Assembly: GCF_030538655.1 (NCBI RefSeq)
Contig: NZ_JAUNTO010000011.1
Location: 48,526 to 112,525 of the forward strand
Reading direction: 5' to 3'
Length of the DNA: 64,000 bases
From: Paracoccus sp. (in: a-proteobacteria)
GTDB lineage: Bacteria; Pseudomonadota; Alphaproteobacteria; Rhodobacterales; Rhodobacteraceae
Under the pieces are notes generated by a model. The model ran no database searches and was not told the DNA's origin. It worked only from the letters and a program-made list of their open reading frames with translations. Position numbers and translations under genes: made by a program. Shown piece after piece: positions 44,786 to 52,755 of this stretch; the first letter of the stretch is position 1; each line of letters begins with the position of its first letter.

Positions 44786-44800
44786 CTAACCAATTCTTAA
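44786..44800. promoter_or_regulatory. Candidate CtrA box between fliL and fliF
   Basis: CTAACCAATTCTTAA fits CTAA-N7-TTAA, one base away from the CtrA consensus TTAA-N7-TTAA. It lies in the 70-base divergent region, 13 bases before the fliF ATG. CtrA is a known flagellar regulator in alphaproteobacteria. Confidence 0.5.
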
Positions 44801-44813
44801 CGCCAGCCGTGCC

Positions 44814-46466
44814 ATGAAGATCTGGTCAAATTTATCGCCGATTCGAAAGGACCGGGTTTTGCAAAAATTGCAGGACTATTGGAGCGACAGAAGCTCGCAG
44901 CAGAAAATCACCCTGGTGGCCGCGTTCGTGGGCACGTTCCTGGCGATTGCCGCCTTTGCCGTGATGGCCAACCGGCCCAGCATGGCGCTGCTTTACGCCG
45001 GGCTTGATCCGCAGCAGGCGGGCGAGGTGGTGACGGGCGTCGAACGATCCGGCGTCCCTTACGAGGTGCGCGGCGATTCGATTTATGTCGATTCACGGCA
45101 GCGCGACAAATTGCGCATGGATCTGGCCGGACAGGGCCTGCCTGCCGCGGGCAGCGCGGGTTACGAGATTCTGGACGGCATGTCAGGGTTCGGCACCACC
45201 TCGCAGATGTTCGACGCCGCTTATTGGCGCGCGAAAGAGGGCGAGCTGGCCCGCACCATTCTGGCCCTGCCCAATATCAAGACCGCGCGCGTGCATCTGG
45301 CCGTGGCCAACCAACGCGGGCTGCGTCGCGAATCGGCGGCCTCGGCCTCGGTGACGCTGACCACCAATGGCGCGGCGGTGACGCGGCAACAGGCTTCGGC
45401 GCTGAAATATCTGGTCTCATCCGGCGTGCCGGGGATGGACCCGGAAAAGGTCGCCGTAATCGACAGCGAACGCGGCATGGTCGCCACCGCCGAAGATCTG
45501 GGGGGCGCAGATCGTGCCGCCGACATGAAACGCAACGTGGAACGGATTCTGGAACCGCATGTCGGCTTTGGCAATGCCATCGTCGAGTTGAATCTGGATC
45601 TGGTCACGGAACGCGAACAAATGACCGAACAGCGGTTCGATCCGACCCAGCGGGCAATGATTTCGCAAGTGACCGAGGAAACCTCGGATCAAAGTAATTC
45701 GCAAGGATCGGGCGCGGTCACAGCGGCATCGAACCTGCCCGAAGGCCAGCAAGGCGCCGGTGATTCGACGCAATCGAACCGTTCGGAAAACCGCCAGCAG
45801 GCCAATTTCGAAGTCAGCAGCGTCACCCGCGAAGTGCTGCGTCAGCCGGGATCGGTGCGTCGCATGACGGTTGCCGTGCTGGTGAACGGTGTGGCGCAGG
45901 ACGGCGGTCAGGTCGTGCCCCGCCCCGAAGCCGAGCTTGAGGCCATCCGCGAACTGGTGGCTTCGGCTGTCGGCTTTGATGCGGAACGTGGTGATCAGAT
46001 CACGGTGAAATCGCTGCCCTTTGCCGCGCTCGGTCAGGATGGAACGCTGGCCTCGCCCGCGGGGCTGATGGATCGCCTGGACCCGAACGGTCTGGCGCGG
46101 CTGGCCATCATCGGGCTGTTTGCGCTGGCGGTTGCCTTTGTGGTGCTGCGGCCGATGCTGCGCGGGCGCAATACCGCCACCACTGCGCTGAACGCGCCCG
46201 GCACGGCCTTGCTGGACGACAGCCGCCCCACAGGCGGCATGGCCCCGGTGGCACCGCAGCAGACATCCCCTGGCATCATTGAACCGCCGCAATCTCTGGC
46301 CGGGCTTGATGCCGCCGTGATTGGGCAAACTCCGGCAGCGGCGCAGCAATTGTCGCTGCCGCCCGCCGACCCGGTGGCCCGACTGCGGAACATGATGAAA
46401 GACCGGCAGGATGAAAGCATGAAAATCCTGTCCAACTGGATCGACAAGAAAGAAGGCACCGCATGA
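44814..46466 (+). CDS. fliF: Flagellar MS-ring protein FliF
   Basis: 550 residues. First membrane helix about 32-52 (ITLVAAFVGTFLAIAAFAVMA); ring-building domains with GLDPQQAGEVVTGVERSGVPY, EGELARTILALPNIKTARVHLA and SLPFAALG; second helix about 421-443; cytoplasmic tail ending ESMKILSNWIDKKEG, the FliG-binding segment. The protein makes the MS ring in the inner membrane. The ATG at 44814 lacks a strong ribosome site, but the N-terminus is in the expected place. It is coupled to the next gene by ATGA. Confidence 0.95.
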   Translation: MKIWSNLSPIRKDRVLQKLQDYWSDRSSQQKITLVAAFVGTFLAIAAFAVMANRPSMALLYAGLDPQQAGEVVTGVERSGVPYEVRGDSIYVDSRQRDKLRMDLAGQGLPAAGSAGYEILDGMSGFGTTSQMFDAAYWRAKEGELARTILALPNIKTARVHLAVANQRGLRRESAASASVTLTTNGAAVTRQQASALKYLVSSGVPGMDPEKVAVIDSERGMVATAEDLGGADRAADMKRNVERILEPHVGFGNAIVELNLDLVTEREQMTEQRFDPTQRAMISQVTEETSDQSNSQGSGAVTAASNLPEGQQGAGDSTQSNRSENRQQANFEVSSVTREVLRQPGSVRRMTVAVLVNGVAQDGGQVVPRPEAELEAIRELVASAVGFDAERGDQITVKSLPFAALGQDGTLASPAGLMDRLDPNGLARLAIIGLFALAVAFVVLRPMLRGRNTATTALNAPGTALLDDSRPTGGMAPVAPQQTSPGIIEPPQSLAGLDAAVIGQTPAAAQQLSLPPADPVARLRNMMKDRQDESMKILSNWIDKKEGTA

Positions 46467-47023
46467 GCCTGTCCGTCCTCAAGCTGGAATCGTTCACACC
46501 CGTTGGCAGCATGTCGCGCGTGGCCGCCGCAGCCGCCCGTGCCGCGCTGGACGAGGCTTATCAGCGCGGTGTCGTTGATGGGCGCAGCGCGCAGCACAAC
46601 AGCGAAACCGCAGCCCTGACCGCTGCCTTGCAGGAAATGGCGCAGCAGATCGCCGCCGACGAAACCCGCCGCACAGAATTGCGGCGTGAAGCGGTGGCTG
46701 CGCTGGCCCCGATCCTGAGCGCTATGCTGGACGCGATTGTCCCCATCGGAACGGCCCGCCGGCTGGAACAGGATCTGGTCGGCGAACTGACTCGTCTGGC
46801 GCGGCAGACGCCCCCTGTTGTCTGTCAGGTTGCCTGCTCGTCCGAAATGCGGCCGATGGTGGAGCGCTGCGCCGCCGACGCCGGAATGACCGCAATCGAC
46901 ATCATTGAACAACCGCTGGGGCAAAGCCTGCATCTTAACCTGTCCGGCGGGCATATCGAATTTTCACAGGATCAGGTCGTGCAATCCGTGCGCCGCCTGA
47001 TCGCCGAAATCCAGGAGGATTGA
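46463..47023 (+). CDS. FliH-like flagellar export ATPase regulator
   Basis: 186 residues with a coiled-coil N-terminal half (RVAAAAARAALDEAYQRGVVDG, ETAALTAALQEMAQQIAADE) and a globular C-terminal half with LHLNLSGGHIEFSQDQVVQS. This resembles divergent FliH of alphaproteobacteria, which binds FliI and the C-ring protein FliN. Position between fliF and fliN supports it. The name is inferred since FliH is poorly conserved. Confidence 0.65.
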   Translation: MSLSVLKLESFTPVGSMSRVAAAAARAALDEAYQRGVVDGRSAQHNSETAALTAALQEMAQQIAADETRRTELRREAVAALAPILSAMLDAIVPIGTARRLEQDLVGELTRLARQTPPVVCQVACSSEMRPMVERCAADAGMTAIDIIEQPLGQSLHLNLSGGHIEFSQDQVVQSVRRLIAEIQED

Positions 47024-47026
47024 CCT

Positions 47027-47284
47027 ATGGACGACCTGCACCGCCTTATCCAGACCGACGATATTCAGGTTGAAGTCACCATCCGTCTGGGCCGCACACG
47101 CCAGACGGTGGCGCAACTGTCCTCGCTGCGCCCCGATGATGTGCTGACGCTGGATCAGGCTATTTCCGACGGGGTGGAAATCTGCGTCGGCGACAAGGTG
47201 ATCGCGCGGGGCGAACTGACCGGCGACGGCTCGCCCGAAGACCGGCTGTGCGTGCGCATCATCGGTGCGGCGGAAACGGCGTGA
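47027..47284 (+). CDS. fliN: Flagellar switch protein FliN
   Basis: 85 residues, one SPOA (CheC/FliN surface) domain: IQVEVTIRLGRTRQTVAQLSS, DVLTLDQAISDGVEICVGDKVIARGEL. FliN forms the bottom of the C ring. The family length is 80-140, so this is a minimal form without an N-terminal extension. It overlaps fliP by one base (TGATG). Confidence 0.9.
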   Translation: MDDLHRLIQTDDIQVEVTIRLGRTRQTVAQLSSLRPDDVLTLDQAISDGVEICVGDKVIARGELTGDGSPEDRLCVRIIGAAETA

Positions 47285-48006
47285 TGCGCCGCCTCTCCGT
47301 CAGGCTGGCCGCCTCCGGCCTGCCCGTCATCCTGCCTGCGGCCGCGCTGGCGCAGGATTTCGCCCTGCCCGGCGCGATGGCGGACGGGCTTGGCCAGAAC
47401 GCGGTTCTGATCGTGCTGGCGATGACGGCGCTGTCGCTGGCACCGGGCATCGCCATCATGGTGACGTGTTTTCCCTTTATCGTCACCGTGCTGTCGATCC
47501 TTCGCCAGTCTATCGGCCTGCAACAATCGCCGCCGAACATGCTGATCGTCAGCCTGTCGATCTTTCTGACATGGTTCGTCATGGACCCGGTTCTGCGCGA
47601 GGCATGGCAAGTGGCAGGCGCGCCGTTACGCGATGGCACGATCACATTGGGCCAGGCATTCGAACGGGGGATCGTGCCGTTTTCTGGCTTTATGCAGGCC
47701 CGCACCAACCCTGATACGATGGCCGCACTGGCCGAAATCGCCCCCGCAGGCCCCGGCGGCGACGACCGTCTGGCGGTGCTGATCCCGTCCTTCATGCTGT
47801 CAGAAATCCAGCGCGCCTTTGAAATCGGCTTTCTGATCGCCCTGCCGTTTCTGATTATCGACCTTGTGGTATCAGCGGTGCTGATGTCGATGGGGATGAT
47901 GATGGTGCCGCCGGTTGTCGTCTCATTGCCTTTCAAACTGGCATTTTTCGTGGTGGTTGACGGTTGGACACTGATCGCACAGGCCCTGGTGCGCAGTTAT
48001 TCCTGA
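47284..48006 (+). CDS. fliP: Flagellar export gate protein FliP
   Basis: 240 residues. It has an N-terminal signal-like segment, then FliP signatures: MVTCFPFIVTVLSILRQSIGLQQSPPNMLI (about 60-90), FMLSEIQRAFEIGFLIALPFLIIDLVVSAVLMSMGMMMVPP near the C-terminus, and a final PFKLAFFVVVDGWTLI. It forms the export pore with FliQ and FliR. fliQ does not follow here as it often does. Start at 47284 overlaps the fliN stop. Confidence 0.94.
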   Translation: MRRLSVRLAASGLPVILPAAALAQDFALPGAMADGLGQNAVLIVLAMTALSLAPGIAIMVTCFPFIVTVLSILRQSIGLQQSPPNMLIVSLSIFLTWFVMDPVLREAWQVAGAPLRDGTITLGQAFERGIVPFSGFMQARTNPDTMAALAEIAPAGPGGDDRLAVLIPSFMLSEIQRAFEIGFLIALPFLIIDLVVSAVLMSMGMMMVPPVVVSLPFKLAFFVVVDGWTLIAQALVRSYS

Positions 48007-48107
48007 CGCGGCGGGCCAAATGCTTGAAGCGCCCCTGATCGCCTATGCTAGACTGCCCGGAAAGCCAACGGGGCGGGTGGAATCGCCCACCCGACGGGAG
48101 ACCGGGG

Positions 48108-49076
48108 ATGCAGACAAGCTGGATACGCACCGCGATTGCGGTGCCGATTTTGGGTTTGCCGCTGGAAGCGGCAGGCGCCATCCACATGCCCTTGTCCAGC
48201 TTTACCCGGTTGATGGAAAACGAACGCCGCCATCGGCCCACCGCCGATGTCTGGCGCAGCGGCGAGGCGATGCAACTGAAATCGCTGTCGCGATTGGGGG
48301 AAGCCATCGGCAACAGCCGCAATCTGGGCGAGGCCCTGAAAACCTTTGCGCATGGTTTTCCGCTGCTGCAATCGAATACCAGCGTCGAGCTGAGCATCAT
48401 GGATCACGAGGCGCATGTCTCTTATCGTGTGCTGGACCCGCATATCTGGCCGCGCCGGGCCGATGCGGAACTGTCGCTGGGGCTGATCCGTGGCATCTGC
48501 GCCCGCTTTGGCATCAGCCGCGACGCTGTTCTGGGCGTCAGTTTTGAACACGAGCCGGATGGCGCGACCCGTGATCTGGCCCAGCATCTTGTGGTCGCGC
48601 CTGCTTTTGGCGGCGATGAAAACCGTCTGCGTCTGGCGGTTTCGGCCCTGTCGAACCGGCCCGTTGTGGCACGCTATGATGATTATACCGAAAGCTGGCG
48701 GCAGCTTGAGCAGGCCCTGCGGCGGCAGCGCAGCGACACGGATTTGTCGGCACGGGTTTACACTCATGTCCTGCAACGTATCGGCCATGGCCCGGCCTCG
48801 CAGGCCGATACCGCCAACGCCCTCGGCATATCCGAACGCAGCCTGCGCCGTGGTCTGGCCGCGCAAGGCAGCAGTTTCAGCGAAATCATGGAAAACTGCC
48901 GCCGGATGCAGGGCTATGCGCTGCTGACCCGTTCAGACCGACCTTTGTCGGAAATCGCGCTGTTGCTGGGCTATTCCGACCAGACCGCCTTTTCACGGGC
49001 ATTCACCCGCTGGTATGGGGTGCCCCCACGGGAATTGCGCCGCTCGGGCGCGCTGGAAGAAAGCGTGATCCGCTGA
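48108..49076 (+). CDS. AraC-family regulator with arabinose-binding-type N-terminal domain
   Basis: 322 residues. The C-terminal AraC DNA-binding domain is clear: TANALGISERSLRRGLAAQGSSF as first helix-turn-helix and PLSEIALLLGYSDQTAFSRAFTRWYGVPP as second. The N-terminal 200 residues (RLGEAIGNSRNLGEALKTFA, SVELSIMDHEAHVSYRVLDP) are of the Arabinose_bd type found in proteobacterial AraC regulators. The ribosome site GGGAGA is upstream of 48108. Its last 106 bases overlap, on the other strand, the end of qhpF. It may govern the qhp genes or flagellar genes; target unknown. It differs in domain type from the second AraC regulator at 57249. Confidence 0.87.
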   Translation: MQTSWIRTAIAVPILGLPLEAAGAIHMPLSSFTRLMENERRHRPTADVWRSGEAMQLKSLSRLGEAIGNSRNLGEALKTFAHGFPLLQSNTSVELSIMDHEAHVSYRVLDPHIWPRRADAELSLGLIRGICARFGISRDAVLGVSFEHEPDGATRDLAQHLVVAPAFGGDENRLRLAVSALSNRPVVARYDDYTESWRQLEQALRRQRSDTDLSARVYTHVLQRIGHGPASQADTANALGISERSLRRGLAAQGSSFSEIMENCRRMQGYALLTRSDRPLSEIALLLGYSDQTAFSRAFTRWYGVPPRELRRSGALEESVIR

Positions 49077-50698
49077 TCGAACGGCCCTTCGCGCACCGGG
49101 CCGGCATGGGCAACGAAAATCCGCGTGCGATCCGCCAGCGCCACATCAAGGGCGGCCAGAATGCGGCGGCAGCCCGGTTCGTCCAGTTCGGAAAAACTTT
49201 CGTCAAAGATCATGATGCCGGCCGGGCGCAGCACCGCGCGGGCCAGCGCAATCTTTTGCCGCATCCCGCCCGACAGATTGGCGCCGGTTTCAGCCACAAA
49301 CGTGTCCAGCCCCTCTGCCGTCAGCGCCCAATCCGCAAGATCGGCCAGCTTCAGCGCGCGCCACAGGGTGGCGTCATCGGCATCCGGCGCGGCAAGGCGC
49401 AAGTTGTCGCCGATACTGCCGCGCAGAACGGTCGGTCGCTGACCCAGATGGGTGATATGGGCTGCCAGCGCATCGGGACGCAAGGTTTCGACATCCGCAC
49501 CGTTCAATGTGACACGACCTTCTGCACAGGGCGCATCCCGGCTGGCCAGCGCCAGCAGCCGCGATTTCCCGATCCCCGATGGCCCGTCGATCAGAACACG
49601 GCTGCCCGGCAGGATCGTTACAGTCACGGGCGCGTGCAAGGCCCCCACCGCCCGCGCAGCTTGAAACACCAGACGACCCGGCGACGGATCATCGCCATGG
49701 CCCGGCCGGGCCGCAGACATGACGGCATCCAGCCGTCCGATCGCCACCCGTGCCATCGCCTGAGCGTGGTATAGCCCCAACAGGTTGCGCAGCGGACCGG
49801 ACAGCATCCCCGCATAGGCCAGAAAGGCGACCAGCGTGCCGATCTGCCAGTCACCGCGCACAACCAGCCAGCCCCCGATCAGCAACACCGCCGCGCGGGT
49901 CAGCGCGGCAAGGATCTGACTGACCGCGCCGACGGTTTCACCCCACAGCCTCTGCCGCAGCAACTGGTCGATCTGCACCCCCTGCACCCGCGCCAGATCG
50001 GCCTGGCGCAGACCGACCGCGCCCATCGCGCGCAGCATGGGCGCAGCGGACAGGTTTTCCGCCAGCAGCGACGACAGATCGCCGCGCAGGCTGCGGGTCT
50101 GTTCGGCCAAAGCCTGTGTCCGCCGCCGCGCCCGCGACAGAAACGCCAGTTCCAGCGGCGCAAAAACCGCAGGCAGCAGCGCCATCCGCCAATCCAGCGC
50201 CAGCATCAGGCCAAGCCCTCCGACCAGACGGAACAGCGCCCCCACCGCCACCAGCACGCTGTCAAAGGCAAAGCTCTGGATCGTGGCGCAGTCGCCATCC
50301 AGCCGGGTCATGGACTCGCCCAGCGGCGGGTCGGGCAGGGCCGGATCGCGCGCCATCGCCGCATCGGCAACGGTCAGCCGCAGATCAGCCAGCATCCGCG
50401 CCGAAGCCCGCAAATGCAACAGCGAATTCACCATCCCTAGCGCGACGGTCAGCAGCCCCAGCACAAAGGCCAAGGCCGACCACCGCACCAGCGCAGGCAT
50501 ATCGCGCGCCATGATCCCCTGATCTATGACCTGTTTTGTCAGCAGCGGCAGCACCAGCCCCACAGCCGCCGCGATCAGCGAACTGGCCAGCACCACAGCC
50601 ACACCGGGCAGCGTGCGCGCGACGACCGGCGGCATCCAGCCGCCCGCAACGCCCTGAAACAGCCTGCGCGTCAGCCAGCGGGACAGTCGTGCGCGCAT
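48971..50698 (-). CDS. qhpF: ABC transporter QhpF (exporter-type)
   Basis: 575 residues: an N-terminal exporter membrane domain with six helices (about 20-320) and a C-terminal ATPase with Walker A GPSGIGKS, signature LSGGMRQK and Walker B IMIFDES. In P. denitrificans, QhpF is one of the qhp genes needed for mature QhpC; export of the modified peptide is the proposed role. The start at 50698 is coupled to the qhpE stop by TGATG; the frame open to 50920 is not coding. The final segment after the ATPase (SSSAPERRNSRGGTPYQR and on) is unusual and lies in the 106-base overlap with the opposing AraC gene. This copy lacks the N-terminal peptidase domain of PCAT exporters. Confidence 0.88.
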   Translation of the reverse strand: MRARLSRWLTRRLFQGVAGGWMPPVVARTLPGVAVVLASSLIAAAVGLVLPLLTKQVIDQGIMARDMPALVRWSALAFVLGLLTVALGMVNSLLHLRASARMLADLRLTVADAAMARDPALPDPPLGESMTRLDGDCATIQSFAFDSVLVAVGALFRLVGGLGLMLALDWRMALLPAVFAPLELAFLSRARRRTQALAEQTRSLRGDLSSLLAENLSAAPMLRAMGAVGLRQADLARVQGVQIDQLLRQRLWGETVGAVSQILAALTRAAVLLIGGWLVVRGDWQIGTLVAFLAYAGMLSGPLRNLLGLYHAQAMARVAIGRLDAVMSAARPGHGDDPSPGRLVFQAARAVGALHAPVTVTILPGSRVLIDGPSGIGKSRLLALASRDAPCAEGRVTLNGADVETLRPDALAAHITHLGQRPTVLRGSIGDNLRLAAPDADDATLWRALKLADLADWALTAEGLDTFVAETGANLSGGMRQKIALARAVLRPAGIMIFDESFSELDEPGCRRILAALDVALADRTRIFVAHAGPVREGPFDQRITLSSSAPERRNSRGGTPYQRVNAREKAVWSE

Positions 50699-51354
50699 CA
50701 GCCGCGCCGTTCCGCGCCGTGAAAGCTGGCCCGTTCGCTCAGCAGCCGGGTGGCGGCCGCAACATCGTCCAACGCCGCGCCTGCCGCCAGCATCGCGGCC
50801 AGATGCCCGGTCAGCCGCGCCGCGCCCAGACTGGCGCCGCCGATGCCGCCGGGACGGTGTTCGGGGGAATCGCACCATGCGCCAAACAGCGCCGGTCCCA
50901 GAACCGAAATCTGATCCCACCCGCAGCGCGCATCCCCGGTCGCGGCGATGACACCGGGATATGCCGCCGGAAAACAGGGCGCGCCCTGTGCCGGATGGGC
51001 CGCGACCAGCAGCAGGCCAGGGCGCAGGATCGACTGAACGGCGGCGCGCAGGACGGCACGGTCTTCACGCAGGCCAAGGCTGAGGCAGATCAGCCGGGGC
51101 GGGTCGGCCAGCCCTGCCAGCCAGCGCAGCGCAGCCGCCACCCGCACCGCGCTGGTCAACGGGCGGTCGTGAAACACCTGCGCGTGGATGATATGGGCCG
51201 CAGGACAGGCACGGGAGATGATCCCCGCAACCGTCGTGCCGTGCCCCAGAACATCGGGCGTCTGTGGCGCGGTCGAGCCGTCAGCCAGAAACGCCCGGCC
51301 CTCGCCGGTCGCCACCTCTGGCCCGCCGCTGTCAACCACGCCGACGCGGATCAT
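50698..51354 (-). CDS. qhpE: Subtilisin-like serine protease QhpE
   Basis: 218 residues, a compact subtilase without signal or propeptide. The triad residues are D8 (GVVDSG), H38 (LGHGTTVAG) and S175 in GGASLGAAR; the usual GTSMAxP is altered, and the oxyanion asparagine segment reads LVAAHPAQG. QhpE cleaves the leader from QhpC in the cytoplasm. The small size matches the QhpE family. It overlaps qhpB by 4 bases upstream and qhpF by one base downstream. Confidence 0.88.
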   Translation of the reverse strand: MIRVGVVDSGGPEVATGEGRAFLADGSTAPQTPDVLGHGTTVAGIISRACPAAHIIHAQVFHDRPLTSAVRVAAALRWLAGLADPPRLICLSLGLREDRAVLRAAVQSILRPGLLLVAAHPAQGAPCFPAAYPGVIAATGDARCGWDQISVLGPALFGAWCDSPEHRPGGIGGASLGAARLTGHLAAMLAAGAALDDVAAATRLLSERASFHGAERRG

Positions 51355-52427
51355 CCGTCTTCCCGCTGAAACATCCGCACACTGGACAGCGACATCGAGG
51401 CCCCGCCGGGCAAATCGACCTGTCCCTTTCTTTCCAGCGTCTCGGCATCATAGGCCGCCAGATCCGACAACGCCCCGCCCAGCCAGACAGTGCTGCCATC
51501 ATGCGAGACATTCACCGAATAATAGCTGTGCGGCAAGGATACCCGCCGGATCGGCTCGCCCTTCACCGCATCAAAGGATTCCAGCACGTTATAGGCGCCG
51601 TAAATCCGCGTGCGGCCGGGGTTCGATGCGGTCGAGAAATAGAACACGTCCATCGCCCGCACGTCGCGCATATCCAGCTGCCCGCTGTCCAGATCCAGCG
51701 TCAGCAGGCCGGTGCGAAAGGTGTCGGGGTCATCGGCGGCACCGTCCTTGCGCGCCATATAAAACGGCGTCACCAGCCGGTTGCTGGTTTCATACTGGCT
51801 CCAGACCGCCAGCACGTCGGGCAGAGTGTATTCATCGGCCTTCCAGCTGTGAACCGGCTGCACCCCGGTCTGCTCGCCGGTGGCCGGGTCAAAGCTGTAA
51901 ACGTCGCGCCCCAGTCCAAAGATGCGGCTGCCATCGGTGGACCACGCCATCAGGGTAATCTGACGTGGCGCGGGAAAGGTGCTGCGCAGCGTCATCGTGG
52001 CGGTGTCATACAGGGCAATGCGCGTCGGCTGGACCTGAAATTCCGACGGCAGCATCCGCACCGGCGACTGATAGACCGCCAGCGTCGCGCCATCGGGCGA
52101 CAGCGCGATCCCGAACAGGCTTTTGACCCGCTCATCATCGCTGGACATATCGGCGCGGGCCAGAGTCTCGCCGGTCATCAGATCGACTTTGAGCAGGCTT
52201 TCGGTGCGGTTCACATTGACATAGGCGGTGCGGCCATCGGACGAGACCACCGGCACCGCCGCCATCGGGCCGGACCCGGCAGGCAGTTCGATCACCTTGT
52301 CCACCGCCATCTTTTCGGCATCAACCACGATCAGCTTGTCAGGCCGGATCGAGGCCAGCAGATATTCGCCCGACATGGCCGGACCGGCCAGCATCACACC
52401 CGCGATCAGGGGAAACAGCATTCGCAT
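51351..52427 (-). CDS. qhpB: Quinohemoprotein amine dehydrogenase beta subunit
   Basis: 358 residues. A Sec signal peptide (MLFPLIAGVMLAGPAMSG) precedes a seven-bladed beta-propeller: YLLASIRPDKLIVVDAEKM, then repeated strands of the type GRTAYVNVNRTESLLKVDL, DGATLAVYQSP and GSTVWLGGALSDLAAYDAETL. In the known enzyme the beta subunit covers the CTQ subunit and shapes the active site. The ATG at 52427 is 4 bases after the qhpC stop; the frame to 52493 overlaps qhpC and is rejected. Confidence 0.92.
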   Translation of the reverse strand: MRMLFPLIAGVMLAGPAMSGEYLLASIRPDKLIVVDAEKMAVDKVIELPAGSGPMAAVPVVSSDGRTAYVNVNRTESLLKVDLMTGETLARADMSSDDERVKSLFGIALSPDGATLAVYQSPVRMLPSEFQVQPTRIALYDTATMTLRSTFPAPRQITLMAWSTDGSRIFGLGRDVYSFDPATGEQTGVQPVHSWKADEYTLPDVLAVWSQYETSNRLVTPFYMARKDGAADDPDTFRTGLLTLDLDSGQLDMRDVRAMDVFYFSTASNPGRTRIYGAYNVLESFDAVKGEPIRRVSLPHSYYSVNVSHDGSTVWLGGALSDLAAYDAETLERKGQVDLPGGASMSLSSVRMFQREDG

Positions 52428-52431
52428 CGGG

Positions 52432-52755
52432 TCAGCCTTTCTGCGGGAAAACGGATTGCAGGTTGCGCCAGTTGGTGACGGGATCGGCGGCATCTGCGCC
52501 CCAGTCGGGATAGGTGTTCAGCGTGTCGGCCACCTGTGCGGGCCACCAGCAGGGATCGGCGCAGCCATACAGGTCGGCCTCCATCGGCTGGCACAGGTTG
52601 GACAGGGCGCCAAAGGCGTCCACCTCCCACCCCGGATCAAAGGATGTGGTGCAGCCGACAAGGCTGTTCATCGCCACGACTTCATCAGCGCGGCCTTCGG
52701 CCTGTGCCTCGGCCAGAGCTTTGGCCTTGGCGTTGGCGGGGGTCAGGTGCTTCAT
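52432..52755 (-). CDS. qhpC: Quinohemoprotein amine dehydrogenase gamma subunit precursor (CTQ-bearing)
   Basis: 107 residues: a 28-residue leader and a mature part starting at M29 ([16 protein letters not shown]). By alignment with the known P. denitrificans mature protein, all cross-linking residues are present: C35-E44, C55-D61 and C69-D77 as the thioether pairs, and C65 with W71 as the cysteine tryptophylquinone. QhpD makes the thioethers, QhpG hydroxylates the tryptophan and QhpE removes the leader, so this is a ribosomally made, post-translationally modified peptide. Start at 52755 overlaps qhpD's stop by 4 bases; longer frames are antisense-like noise. Confidence 0.95.
   Translation of the reverse strand: MKHLTPANAKAKALAEAQAEGRADEVVAMNSLVGCTTSFDPGWEVDAFGALSNLCQPMEADLYGCADPCWWPAQVADTLNTYPDWGADAADPVTNWRNLQSVFPQKG

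Noticed and set aside
48971-50920. Upstream start for qhpF at 50920
   Set aside because: The extra 74 residues are antisense-like and overlap qhpE; the ATG at 50698 is coupled to the qhpE stop.
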